From Glycocaulis abyssi (GTDB lineage Bacteria; Pseudomonadota; Alphaproteobacteria; Caulobacterales; Maricaulaceae), in the NCBI RefSeq assembly GCF_041429775.1, contig NZ_CP163421.1, forward strand, positions 2,505,001 through 2,569,000: a stretch of DNA of 64,000 bases, in the 5' to 3' direction. The translations under genes were made by a program, and so were the position numbers. Each line of letters begins with the position of its first letter. Position 1 is the stretch's first letter. This document shows positions 10,731-22,363 of the stretch, piece after piece. The notes under the pieces are model-generated. The model searched no databases, was not told the DNA's origin, and was given only the letters and a program-made list of their open reading frames with translations.

Positions 10731-11615
10731 ATGGCGAGCTTGAAAGAACTGCGCAGCCGGATTTCCTCCGTGAAATCCACGCAGAAGATCACCAAGGCCA
10801 TGCAGATGGTGGCCGCAGCCAAGCTGCGCCGCGCGCAGGACAGCGCGCAGGCAGCGCGCCCCTATGCGCAGAAAATGGCGCAGGTCATGGCCAATCTCGC
10901 CAATGGCGTTGTGGCCGGGCCGGAAACGCCGCGCCTGCTTACCGGCACGGGCAAATCCGAAACGGTGCTCCTGCTGGTGCTCAGCGCGGATCGCGGCCTG
11001 TGCGGCGGTTTCAACACCAATATCGCGCGTCTGGCGCGCGAGCGCGTGGCCACGCTTGTCGGCGAAGGCAAGGACGTGAAGATCGTCACGGTCGGCAAGA
11101 AGGGGTTTGACGCCCTCAAGCGCCTGCACCGTGACCGGATCGTCAGCGCAATTGAGCTGAAAGACGCAGCCAGCCCGGCAGCCCTCGCTGCGCGTGTCGG
11201 CGACGAGCTGCGCAAGCTTTTCGAGGCTGGCGGGTTTGATGTGTGTGAGCTGGTCTCTTCGGAGTTCATCTCTGTCATCAGCCAGAAGCCCAAGGCACGC
11301 ACGCTGATCCCGGCACGCGAAGCCATTGATCCTGATGCGCCCGGCCCTGACCTCAAGGGTGCCATCTACGAGTACGAACCTGATGAGGAGGCCATTCTGG
11401 CCGCTCTTCTGCCGCGCTATGTCGACACCGTCATTCTTTCGGCCCTGCTGGAGAATGCGGCTGGCGAGATGGGCGCGCGGATGGCCGCAATGGACAACGC
11501 CACGCGCAATGCCGGCGAGCTCATCAACAAGCTGAACCTGCAATACAACCGTACCCGCCAGGCCAAGATCACCACCGAGCTTACGGAGATCATCTCCGGG
11601 GCCGAGGCGGTCTAG
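10731..11615 (+). CDS. atpG: F1 ATP synthase subunit gamma
   Basis: A 294-aa central rotor subunit. The N-terminal coiled-coil helix (LKELRSRISSVKSTQKITKA) and the C-terminal helix (NATRNAGELINKLNLQYNR, then ITTELTEIISGA) form the asymmetric shaft. It lies in the F1 operon 33 bp after atpA. A small hairpin (CCTGC/GCAGG) sits in the 73-bp gap before atpD. Confidence 0.96.
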   Translation: MASLKELRSRISSVKSTQKITKAMQMVAAAKLRRAQDSAQAARPYAQKMAQVMANLANGVVAGPETPRLLTGTGKSETVLLLVLSADRGLCGGFNTNIARLARERVATLVGEGKDVKIVTVGKKGFDALKRLHRDRIVSAIELKDAASPAALAARVGDELRKLFEAGGFDVCELVSSEFISVISQKPKARTLIPAREAIDPDAPGPDLKGAIYEYEPDEEAILAALLPRYVDTVILSALLENAAGEMGARMAAMDNATRNAGELINKLNLQYNRTRQAKITTELTEIISGAEAV

Positions 11616-11637
11616 GGCAGCGGACCACACATATTAG

Positions 11638-13128
<1,491 letters not shown>

Positions 13129-13135
13129 GCGTAAC

Positions 13136-13342
13136 ATGGCCGCAGGTCGCCCCATGCTGCGGATCGAGGACTGCGTCAATGACGTATGTCCCTGGTCGGG
13201 CAAGCCGGTGAGCGCAGATTCGCTCACCCTCTATCGCGGGGCGGTCGTCGGCTTCTGCAATCCCGGCTGCCGGGACAAGTTTGAAGCGGCAAGTAGCGCG
13301 TTCGACAGCGCGCTGGCTGCAAGGGACGAAGACAATGGCTGA
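13136..13342 (+). CDS. Small Cys-rich YHS/TRASH-like protein between atpD and atpC
   Basis: A 68-aa protein with a CPWSGKPV pair, a short hydrophobic strand and FCNPGCRDKFEAA. The Cys-x-x-Ser/…FCNPGCRDKF pattern resembles metal-binding TRASH/YHS-type treble clefs. It sits between atpD (7 bp before) and atpC (8-bp overlap), so it is co-expressed with F1. Relatives are sometimes labelled glutathione-S-transferase-like, which the sequence does not support. Function is unknown; metal binding is an inference. Confidence 0.7.
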   Translation: MAAGRPMLRIEDCVNDVCPWSGKPVSADSLTLYRGAVVGFCNPGCRDKFEAASSAFDSALAARDEDNG

Positions 13343-13742
13343 CAAGCTGCAATTCGACCTCGTTTCGCCTGAAGCACGCGTGTTCTCTGGCGAGGTGGAT
13401 ATGGTGGTTGTACCCGGCGCCGAAGGCGATTTCGGCGTGCTGGCGGGTCATGCACCCTTCATGGCCACGATCCGCACCGGCACGATCGACGTGCATGCCG
13501 AAAGCGGCGTCACCCGCATCTTCATCCATGGCGGATTTGCCGAAGTGACCCCGCAGGGCCTGACCATTCTGGCCGAGGAAACGGCCGAGCTCGCCACGCT
13601 CGATGCGGCCGATATCCGTCAGAAGCTGGAGGCCGCCCGCCTGCGCGCCAAGGATGCGGCTGACGATAGCGCGCGCGATCAGGCTGAAGCCGAGATCGCC
13701 AAGCTCGAGGCGATGCAGTCGGCTATGGAACTGGCCCACTAG
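13335..13742 (+). CDS. atpC: F1 ATP synthase subunit epsilon
   Basis: A 135-aa subunit with the N-terminal beta-sandwich (LQFDLVSPEARVFSGEVDM, PGAEGDFGVLAGHAPF) and a C-terminal helical region rich in Ala/Glu. The ATG overlaps the preceding small gene's stop by 8 bp. It is the last F1 gene; its stop overlaps the stop of the convergent PIN-like gene. Confidence 0.95.
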   Translation: MADKLQFDLVSPEARVFSGEVDMVVVPGAEGDFGVLAGHAPFMATIRTGTIDVHAESGVTRIFIHGGFAEVTPQGLTILAEETAELATLDAADIRQKLEAARLRAKDAADDSARDQAEAEIAKLEAMQSAMELAH

Positions 13743-14320
13743 GGCTTTTTTAGCAGCCTCTCAGCTTCTTGTGGCGACAGTATCCTTGCTGCCGGAAATG
13801 CTGGTGACTTCGTCAATCGCCTAAAATTCTGATCGCTCGTGACGAAGATATCGCGCTGGTGATACTCGTGAGCCCAGTATGCTTGGGCGTCTAGAATTCT
13901 ATTGCGCCAATTTCGGTAAGATTTTGAACTGGTGTCATCTATATCAAGCCGTTCGGCATTAGCCCAGTCAGACCAGCTGTAGGTTGATGTTGGAAACAAC
14001 ACACTAAATATCTCTTCCTCCCGGCGGGCATCACCGGCACCCGCCCAAAGGCCATGGTGCCAAAAGCCCATGTCCCATCGAAGCAGGGGAGGCAGAATTT
14101 CGATGTGACCGAAGCCCAATCGATCCATCCGCGACCTAAAAGTTTCGAAGTCTGTGAGGTAGGTTCCGCTCTGTTGTCGTTCAGATGCGCTCGACGCGAC
14201 GATGGCGACGTCAGCAGTTCTCAGCTTCGCTGATCGAACAAGATGTTCGATCGACGGTGCGCACGGTCTACTTTCGTCGACTTCGATGAGGCAATTGGTA
14301 TCAAGTGTAAACTTAATCAT
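13739..14320 (-). CDS. Putative PIN-like domain protein
   Basis: A 193-aa protein beginning MIKFTLDTNCLIEVDES, the typical first strand and first catalytic Asp of PIN nucleases. Near the C-terminus RDIFVTSDQNFRR gives the late Asp of the fold. Other acidic residues (DAQAYWAHEYH) fit the remaining metal site. The ATG at 14320 is chosen over a longer frame running into the next gene. Base composition is visibly less GC-rich than atpC or rppH, and no antitoxin partner is visible. It was probably acquired by transfer; the nuclease role is inferred. Confidence 0.65.
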   Translation of the reverse strand: MIKFTLDTNCLIEVDESRPCAPSIEHLVRSAKLRTADVAIVASSASERQQSGTYLTDFETFRSRMDRLGFGHIEILPPLLRWDMGFWHHGLWAGAGDARREEEIFSVLFPTSTYSWSDWANAERLDIDDTSSKSYRNWRNRILDAQAYWAHEYHQRDIFVTSDQNFRRLTKSPAFPAARILSPQEAERLLKKP

Positions 14321-14346
14321 TTGGGTATTGTTGTTGACCCAGTATG

Positions 14347-14838
14347 TTAGGCAAACGGCGCAAATGCCTTCGCCACTTCCACATACACCGCCCGCTTCCA
14401 CGGAATGATGAGCTCTGGCACGCGCTCCAGCCTTTCCCAGCGGAAAGCTTCAAATTCCTGTGGCGGCACGGCGGTCAGATCGAAGTCGGCATCCGTGCCC
14501 AGAAAGCGGAAGGCAAACCAGCGCTGACGCTGGCCCTTCCAGTTCTTCTTGCGCAGCGCCAGCACTTCGGGCGGGAAGTCATAGGCCAGCCAGTGCTCGA
14601 TACCGCCCAACAGCTCAACCTGATCGCCGCGGATTCCGGTTTCCTCGTATAGTTCACGATAAGCGGCGGCTTGCGGGTCTTCCCCGGCATCCATGCCCCC
14701 TTGCGGCCACTGCCAGATCCATTGCCCTGTTTCGCGGTAACGGCGGCCAACCCAGGTCAGCCCGTCCCGGTTGAACAGGACAATACCGGCATTGGGCCGG
14801 TAAGCGGCAAGCGCCGCCGGATCCTGCAGGGTGCTCAT
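14347..14838 (-). CDS. rppH: RNA pyrophosphohydrolase RppH (Nudix)
   Basis: A 163-aa Nudix hydrolase that converts 5'-triphosphate mRNA ends to monophosphate to start decay. The Nudix box is intact (GGMDAGEDPQAAAYRELYEETG), preceded by WQWPQGG, which is diagnostic of RppH. It overlaps the deacetylase stop by 4 bp and is the last gene of a unit with the deacetylase. Confidence 0.94.
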   Translation of the reverse strand: MSTLQDPAALAAYRPNAGIVLFNRDGLTWVGRRYRETGQWIWQWPQGGMDAGEDPQAAAYRELYEETGIRGDQVELLGGIEHWLAYDFPPEVLALRKKNWKGQRQRWFAFRFLGTDADFDLTAVPPQEFEAFRWERLERVPELIIPWKRAVYVEVAKAFAPFA

Positions 14839-15995
14839 GTATCCTGCCCGGCGCGGTCCTCGCGGACATTGGCCACATGGGAGGCCGGTGCAAGCTGATA
14901 GCCGCGCCGCTCAAGGCCCTCTGCCCAGCTCTGCAGCGCCGAAACCGTGACCGGGTAGGCAAAGCCGGAGCCTAAGGAATGCCCGTTCTGGATGGCCAGC
15001 GCCTCCAGCTCCAGAAGCCTGGCATCTATCGCGCGCGCGCTGGGGTCAGCGTCAATCACCCGCTCGGCCAGCGTCAGCGTGGTGCCCGCCCGCGCGGCAG
15101 CGGCCGAGGCTGCGCCGGGGCGTCCGGCACCGTCATGGAAGATGGTCAGTCCGCGCCGGCCCGCCTCGCGGTAGATGCGCGCCAGCGCTGCCTCCGAACC
15201 GGAAAGGCGTGCGCCGAGATAGTTGGTAACGCCGAAATAGCCTGAAGAGCGTGAGAGCAGCCAGTGAAGGCGGCGCATATTCTCCGCTTCGCTGGCATCG
15301 GCCAGCAGGGTATGCGGGCCGGGATCATTATTGGGATAGTCGAACGGCTCCATGGGCAGTTCGATCATCACTTCGTGGCCGGCCGCGCGCGCCCGGTTCA
15401 TCCAGCTTTGCAGATCACGCGCATAAGGCACAAAGGACAGGGTTATTTCCGGCGGCAGCGAGTCTATGGCTGCCTGCGTCAGGGATTCGCTTACCCCCAG
15501 CCCGCCGACAATCACCGCAATGACGGGCGTGCCAGGTTCTCCCTCAAATGGGCGTGCATAGGCCGTAGAGGGGCGCCGTCCATCGGCTGCGATAATGGGC
15601 AATGGCCCGCCCGGACCGTCTTCATAGAGGCCAGCATGGGGAACATTGGACACGCGCTGCAGCGCCAGTGCGCGCGCCGCATTGCTGCCCGGAGGCGGTT
15701 CCACCTCGCCGCCCAGCACGTCCTGCGTTTCGCGCACGCCAGGAAGGCTGAAACTCTCGTCCTCTTCGCCTTCGGCGAATATGGCCGGGCTTGCCGCCGG
15801 AACCTCGGCTACCTCGATAACCTCGTCTTCACCGGTGGGCCTGTCCAGCACTGCGCGCGCGGCTGTTCCGGTTTCAGGTGCAGGCGCGAAAAAGACGATG
15901 GCCGCAAACACCAGCCCGGCGCCCGCAAACAGGCAGGCAGCCGCGATAAGCGGATTGCGCAAAGGCGGCGTGTCGGATGTCTGGCGGGCGGGCAT
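14835..15995 (-). CDS. Divergent polysaccharide deacetylase (YibQ-like)
   Basis: A 386-aa protein with one N-terminal transmembrane helix (LIAAACLFAGAGLVFAAIVF), an acidic linker and a divergent NodB-fold domain: GTPVIAVIVGGLGVSE, LPPEITLSFVPYARDLQ, HEVMIELPMEP and NPGPHTLLAD are typical of the DUF610/YibQ family. It neighbours ctpA and envC, as in many alphaproteobacteria, suggesting a periplasmic envelope role. Enzymatic activity is unproven for the family. Confidence 0.88.
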   Translation of the reverse strand: MPARQTSDTPPLRNPLIAAACLFAGAGLVFAAIVFFAPAPETGTAARAVLDRPTGEDEVIEVAEVPAASPAIFAEGEEDESFSLPGVRETQDVLGGEVEPPPGSNAARALALQRVSNVPHAGLYEDGPGGPLPIIAADGRRPSTAYARPFEGEPGTPVIAVIVGGLGVSESLTQAAIDSLPPEITLSFVPYARDLQSWMNRARAAGHEVMIELPMEPFDYPNNDPGPHTLLADASEAENMRRLHWLLSRSSGYFGVTNYLGARLSGSEAALARIYREAGRRGLTIFHDGAGRPGAASAAAARAGTTLTLAERVIDADPSARAIDARLLELEALAIQNGHSLGSGFAYPVTVSALQSWAEGLERRGYQLAPASHVANVREDRAGQDT

Positions 15996-16132
15996 GGTGT
16001 CCGGTTTTGCCTGAACAGGTGAAGGCGTACTGACGAGCAGAACTCATCGGCACGCTGACATGCAAGACCATTCAATGCGCCGGGGTAAGGAAAGGTTAAT
16101 GTCCGCGCAAGCCGGCAAGGCCGGTGCGGGTT

Positions 16133-17440
16133 TTACCGGCCCCCGCTCCCTGCGCGCGCTTCGCGCCGCTCCATCATGCTCGACAATTGCTCGATGGCGC
16201 GGTGAAGCTGGTAATCCTCATCTGCCGGCCAGTCTTCGGGCGGATACTCCATATCCTCGCGTTCGCGCCGTTCGGTCCCGCTCTCATGGGTCAGGGCATT
16301 GCGCAGATTGGCTTCGCTGAACCGGTTTGTCTCGCCTTCGCGCGGGCGGCGGAAGGCCACGGCGATATCCGGCTCCAGGCCGGTCGCCTGAATGGAGGTG
16401 CCAGAGGGCGTGTAATAGCGCGCCGTGGTCAGGCGCAGCGCCCCGTCGCGTCCGCCCCGCAGCGGAATGACGGTCTGCATGGACCCTTTGCCAAAGCTGT
16501 TGGTCCCCATCAGCACGCCGCGTTCCCGGTCGCGTATGGCGCCCGCGACAATCTCCGAGGCGCTGGCAGAGCCGGCATTGATAAGCACCACTATGGGCGC
16601 CCCGTCGAGAACATCGCCCGGGCGGGCATTGAAGCGATAGGTGTTGCGCGCATCGCGGCCGCGGGTGGAAACAACTTCCCCGCCACTCAGGAACAGGTCG
16701 GACACCGACACGGACTGATCGAGTAGACCGCCCGGATTGGACCGCAGGTCCAGAACCAGACCCGGCAGCGGGCCACCATAGGCTTCGCTCAGATCGTTGA
16801 GGGCCCGCATGGTGGCCTCGGTCGTATGTTCGTTGAATGTGGTGATACGCAAATAGGGGGTATTGTTGGCTTCCATGCGGTAGATCACCGAGCGCACTTC
16901 AATAATGGCGCGTACGATCGTTACGTCGAACGGCTCCACCCCGTCGCGCGCGATGGTAATCGTGACAGGTTCACCGGCCGGTCCGCGCATCCGCTCCACC
17001 GCCACATCAATACCCACGCCGATCATGGACTCGCCATCAACGGCGATGATGCGGTCCTCCGGCTCGATCCCGGCCCTGTCTGCAGGTGTTTCAGCGATGG
17101 GCGAGACGACGGTGACAAAGTCGTCACGCAGCGTCACCTCGATGCCCAGCCCGCCATATTCGCCCCGGGTGGACACTTGCATGTCCTGAAACGCATCGGC
17201 GTTGAGATAGGCCGAATGGGGATCGAGCGAGCCGAGCATGCCGTTAATGGCCGCCTCGATCAGCTCGACCTGGTCCGGGTCGCTGACATAGTCGGACTCG
17301 ATCCGGCTCAATATGTCACCGAACAGTTCCAGTTGCCGGAAGGTCGCGTCCCGGCTCCGCTCTTCGCCCTGCGCCGAAACGGCCAAAGCCGCTGCGCCTA
17401 TGCCAAAGGCGATGGCCGAAGCGATAATGTGCAAGCGCAT
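16133..17440 (-). CDS. ctpA: S41 carboxy-terminal processing peptidase (CtpA-like)
   Basis: A 435-aa exported serine protease with a signal peptide (MRLHIIASAIAFGIGAAALAVSA), a PDZ domain (GGLGIEVTLRDDFVTVVSPI) and the S41 catalytic core. The nucleophile Ser lies in INAGSASASEIVAGAI and the general-base Lys in NSFGKGSMQTV. It acts in the periplasm on misfolded or cell-wall-related proteins. It is directly downstream (16 bp) of the EnvC-like gene, matching the known amidase-activator/CTP pairing. Confidence 0.94.
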   Translation of the reverse strand: MRLHIIASAIAFGIGAAALAVSAQGEERSRDATFRQLELFGDILSRIESDYVSDPDQVELIEAAINGMLGSLDPHSAYLNADAFQDMQVSTRGEYGGLGIEVTLRDDFVTVVSPIAETPADRAGIEPEDRIIAVDGESMIGVGIDVAVERMRGPAGEPVTITIARDGVEPFDVTIVRAIIEVRSVIYRMEANNTPYLRITTFNEHTTEATMRALNDLSEAYGGPLPGLVLDLRSNPGGLLDQSVSVSDLFLSGGEVVSTRGRDARNTYRFNARPGDVLDGAPIVVLINAGSASASEIVAGAIRDRERGVLMGTNSFGKGSMQTVIPLRGGRDGALRLTTARYYTPSGTSIQATGLEPDIAVAFRRPREGETNRFSEANLRNALTHESGTERREREDMEYPPEDWPADEDYQLHRAIEQLSSMMERREARAGSGGR

Positions 17441-17456
17441 GAATTCGTCCTGTCTG

Positions 17457-18668
17457 TCAGCGGACCCGATACTCGGCTCTTAGCCAATTTTCGGGGTTTT
17501 CGGCGGCTCCGGTACCCCGTCTTACTTCATAATATAGTCTCGGCGGCGGAATTTCACGCTCCGGCATGAGTCCGATCGGTTCTCCCGCCAGCACACTTTG
17601 CCCTTCCTCAGCATAAAGCAGGCCAATTCCGCCAAGAATAAGGGTGTAGCCGTCTGTCGTGTTTATCATCACCACCGCTTCAAAGCTCTGGAAGGGTCCG
17701 GCAAAAACCACCATTCCGTCAAACGGCGCTGACACCTGACCGCCGCTGCGTGCTTCCAGCCACAGCCCGTCGCGCCGGATTCCGTCCGGCCCAGGCTCGC
17801 CGGCCCGGCTGGCAATGCGTCCTTCTGCAGGCGGGCGCAGGCGTCCGCGCATATCGCCAAATCCCGGTCCGGAGGCCGCCGCCTCGACCGGCAGCGCCGA
17901 GAGCAGTGTCTCACCTTCCAGCATCGCGACATCCGCCATCATGGCGGCGCGCCGCTCACGCAAAGGTGATAGCCGGGGCGAGATATCGGCCAGCTGTGTG
18001 ATCTCCTCCCAGAGCTGGCGCAGGGAGCGGGCCTCGGCGGCGATCCGGGCGGCCTGGCTGGCCAGATCACCCGCTTCGCGCCTTAGCGCCGTTTCAGCCT
18101 GACGCCGCTCCGCAATCAGCGCCTCCACCTGCGCCCGCACCGCCGCCAGCGCATCGCGGGCCGCCTCGACCGTCTCGCGCTGCCCGGACAGCTCTTCGCG
18201 CAGACGCGCCAGCGCCTCGATATCGCTGCGCAGCGCACTTGCGCGGCGCTCCAGCTCTGGGGCGATGGCGGCAAGAAGGCCGGCTGCGCGCGCTGCCTCG
18301 CTGGCATCATCAGGGCTGACGGCCAGCGCAGGCGGCGCGTTCATCTCCAATCTCTGCAAGGCGGCCAGCACGTCAGTCAGGCTTTGCCTCTCGCGGGCCA
18401 GCCGGGTGCGCAGCGCGTCCTCCTCCGCCTCCAGCTCGGCCAGCCGCGCCTCGGCGGCGTCCGCATCCGCCTCGCGGGCCTGTACCCGTGAGCCGGCTTC
18501 CACAAGGCGTGCCTGCAATTGCGCGATTTCCTGGCGCAGGGCATCGGCCTCTGCCTCGCGCGCTTCGCTGATGGCACGCGTCTCGCGGGCCGTTTCCTCC
18601 ATCGCCTCGATCTCCTGGGGATCAGGCGGCGTCTGCAACAGGGCGATGGCAAGGAGGAGCGCGCTCAT
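17457..18668 (-). CDS. EnvC-like murein hydrolase activator (degenerate M23)
   Basis: A 403-aa protein: short signal peptide, a long N-terminal coiled coil (residues ~20-240, Ala/Glu/Arg-rich) and a C-terminal LytM/M23 domain (VSAPFDGMVVFAGPFQSF, GYTLILGGIGLLYAEEGQSV). The catalytic HxH of active M23 enzymes is absent (LILGGIG at that place), as in EnvC, which activates amidases rather than cutting murein. It lies between rlmH and ctpA. Confidence 0.88.
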   Translation of the reverse strand: MSALLLAIALLQTPPDPQEIEAMEETARETRAISEAREAEADALRQEIAQLQARLVEAGSRVQAREADADAAEARLAELEAEEDALRTRLARERQSLTDVLAALQRLEMNAPPALAVSPDDASEAARAAGLLAAIAPELERRASALRSDIEALARLREELSGQRETVEAARDALAAVRAQVEALIAERRQAETALRREAGDLASQAARIAAEARSLRQLWEEITQLADISPRLSPLRERRAAMMADVAMLEGETLLSALPVEAAASGPGFGDMRGRLRPPAEGRIASRAGEPGPDGIRRDGLWLEARSGGQVSAPFDGMVVFAGPFQSFEAVVMINTTDGYTLILGGIGLLYAEEGQSVLAGEPIGLMPEREIPPPRLYYEVRRGTGAAENPENWLRAEYRVR

Positions 18669-18679
18669 TGTGCCGGCCT

Positions 18680-19147
18680 TCAGTCCCGGTGATAGGGCGC
18701 GCCGGACAATAATGCGCTGGCCCGGTAAATCTGTTCTGCCAGCATGACGCGCACCAGCTTGTGCGGCCAGACCATGTGTCCCAAGGACAAAAGCCGCACA
18801 CCGCCGGGCAGGAGGCTGTGGTCAAACCCGTCTGCGCCGCCGATGAGAAACTGCATCTCGCGCGCACCCTGATCGCGCTCGCGCCCGATCATCTGTGAAA
18901 ACTCACGCGAATCCATCTGCTTGCCCCGTTCGTCCAGCGCGATGACCGGGCCGGACGTCAGGCCCTCCACAAGCGCGCGGGTTTCGGCAGCTGCGCCGGC
19001 CAAGGTGCGCGTGTCGAACTCGCGTTCATTGACCGGGCCAAGGCCGGTAGCGCGTCCATGATGATTGGCGCGCTCGATATAGCTGTCGACAAGCGTGCGC
19101 TCCGGCCCCGGCCGGATGCGGGAAATGGCGCGGATCTCGATGCGCAA
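18680..19147 (-). CDS. rlmH: 23S rRNA (pseudouridine1915-N3)-methyltransferase RlmH
   Basis: A 155-aa SPOUT methyltransferase that modifies helix 69 of 23S rRNA. Diagnostic segments: LDERGKQMDSREFS, FLIGGADGFD and a C-terminal LRVMLAEQIYRA-like knot with YHRD at the end. It follows rsfS by 7 bp, the common rsfS-rlmH pairing. Confidence 0.95.
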   Translation of the reverse strand: MRIEIRAISRIRPGPERTLVDSYIERANHHGRATGLGPVNEREFDTRTLAGAAAETRALVEGLTSGPVIALDERGKQMDSREFSQMIGRERDQGAREMQFLIGGADGFDHSLLPGGVRLLSLGHMVWPHKLVRVMLAEQIYRASALLSGAPYHRD

Positions 19148-19154
19148 GGCTGGC

Positions 19155-19556
19155 TCAGGCCGCCGTTTCCGGCGCCCCGTCCCACATCTTTTCCAGATCG
19201 TAGAAGCTGCGCACTTCCGGGCGGAAGAGGTGGATGATCACATCCCCGGCATCAATCAGTACCCAGTCGGCGGCCTGCAGGCCCTCGACCTTCACATTGC
19301 CGTGTCCGCCCTCTTTGAGCGCACGCATCAAATGGTCGGCCAGCGCGCCGACATGACGGTTTGACCGCCCGCTCGCGATGACCACGAAGTCGGTGACGGG
19401 CGATTTGCCGGTCAGGTCTATGGATACGATGTCCTCTGCCTTGTCGTCGTCGAGTGTTTTGACGACGAGGGCCTCGAGAGCTTCACTTTGCTCCCGGCCG
19501 CCTTTCAGGCTTACCGGGGCGGGCGCAGTATCATTGCGTTGGCGTTCGACGGGCAG
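19155..19556 (-). CDS. rsfS: Ribosome silencing factor RsfS, apparent CTG start
   Basis: RsfS binds L14 and blocks subunit joining. The conserved region starts EALEALVVKTLDDDKAEDIV, then TDFVVIASGRSNRHV, ADWVLIDAGDVIIHLF and ends FYDLEKMW. No ATG, GTG or TTG exists in frame between the egtD stop (19599-19601) and the conserved core; the first GTG, at 19385, would delete the first beta-strands. A CTG at 19556-19554 has AGGAG (19569-19565) 8 bp before it, giving 133 aa, so I place the start there. A sequencing error or frameshift upstream is the alternative. Confidence 0.8.
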   Translation of the reverse strand: MPVERQRNDTAPAPVSLKGGREQSEALEALVVKTLDDDKAEDIVSIDLTGKSPVTDFVVIASGRSNRHVGALADHLMRALKEGGHGNVKVEGLQAADWVLIDAGDVIIHLFRPEVRSFYDLEKMWDGAPETAA

Positions 19557-19598
19557 TGCCGGAGCTCCTGTTGTTTGGGCGGGACCAGTAAAATCAGT

Positions 19599-20615
19599 CT
19601 AGCACGCTTCGCCCGCTGGTTCGAGCCAGTGGATGGAAAAGGGTTCACGCGCCGAAACCCAGGCCTTGCGCGAGCGCAGACCCGCCTTGGCAGCCAGGTC
19701 TTGGAAGGTTTCCAGCGTGAACTTGTGGGAGTTTTCCATGTGGATGGTTTCGTCCTTGCGGATCACGAAGCGCTCCCCGCCGACCGTGAAATGCATGTCA
19801 CGCCTGGCTACCAGATACATCTCCACACGTGAGCGGTAGGGGTTCCAGAGTGCCCGGTACTGCAGGCCATCAGCATCGATATCGCCGTCCAGCTCGCGAT
19901 TGATCCGGGCGATGAGATTGAGGTTGAAAGCCGCCGTTACCCCGGCCTCATCATCATAGGCCGCCTCCAGCGCTTCGGAGGCTTTGCGCATGTCCGCCCC
20001 GATCAGCAGCGCATCGCCCTCGCGCAGCCAGCCGCGCAGGGTCTTCAAGAGGGCGAGTGCATCAATCAGCTCGAAATTGCCAATCGTCGAGCCGGGAAAG
20101 AATACCAGCCGCCGGCCCGCATGGGCCTTGGCCGATAGCGGCAGGGCCGCCACATCAAGGCTCTGGGTGAAATCATGGCACAGCGCGCCAATCTCCAGCG
20201 ACGGATAATCAGCAGCCAGCGCCTCGCACGCGCTTCGCACATGGTCGCCGGATATATCCATGCCGACATAGGCGCTGGGGCTATCGAGCGCATCGAGCAG
20301 CGTACGGATTTTCACGCTGGACCCGGCACCGGGCTCCAGCACCAGCGCGCCTTCGCCCGCCAGTTCACGCAGTTCCGGACCGATAGTGCGCATCAGCTCC
20401 AGCTCGGTGCCGGTGACATAGTATTCGGGCTGCTCGGTGATCGCGTCGAACAGGCGCGAGCCTTCCTCGTCATAATAGTATTTGGGTGGAAGCGCCTTTT
20501 GCGGCTTTGACAGGCCAGCCAGAATATCGGCGCGGAAATCGGCCGCCGGTGGATGCATGTCCTCAAAGAAGGACAGGCCGCCTGTCTGGCTGGGCATCTT
20601 GCGGGGCTCGGTCAT
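19599..20615 (-). CDS. egtD: L-histidine N-alpha-methyltransferase EgtD
   Basis: A 338-aa SAM-dependent methyltransferase that makes hercynine from histidine, the first step of ergothioneine synthesis. Family motifs: PPKYYYDEEGSRLFDAITE, YYVTGTELELM, LEPGAGSSVKIRTLL (SAM site) and FFPGSTIGNFE. Its usual partner egtB is not next to it; the neighbours are nadD and rsfS, which are normally adjacent, so egtD appears to have been inserted between them. Confidence 0.93.
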   Translation of the reverse strand: MTEPRKMPSQTGGLSFFEDMHPPAADFRADILAGLSKPQKALPPKYYYDEEGSRLFDAITEQPEYYVTGTELELMRTIGPELRELAGEGALVLEPGAGSSVKIRTLLDALDSPSAYVGMDISGDHVRSACEALAADYPSLEIGALCHDFTQSLDVAALPLSAKAHAGRRLVFFPGSTIGNFELIDALALLKTLRGWLREGDALLIGADMRKASEALEAAYDDEAGVTAAFNLNLIARINRELDGDIDADGLQYRALWNPYRSRVEMYLVARRDMHFTVGGERFVIRKDETIHMENSHKFTLETFQDLAAKAGLRSRKAWVSAREPFSIHWLEPAGEAC

Positions 20616-20648
20616 GGAAGGTCTGGGGGTCGCTTCGTACGAGGGCTG

Positions 20649-22363
<1,715 letters not shown>

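Noticed and set aside
19155-19385. RsfS as a 76-aa protein from GTG 19385
   Set aside because: It would delete the conserved ALVVKTLDDDKAEDIV strand-helix region essential to the fold.
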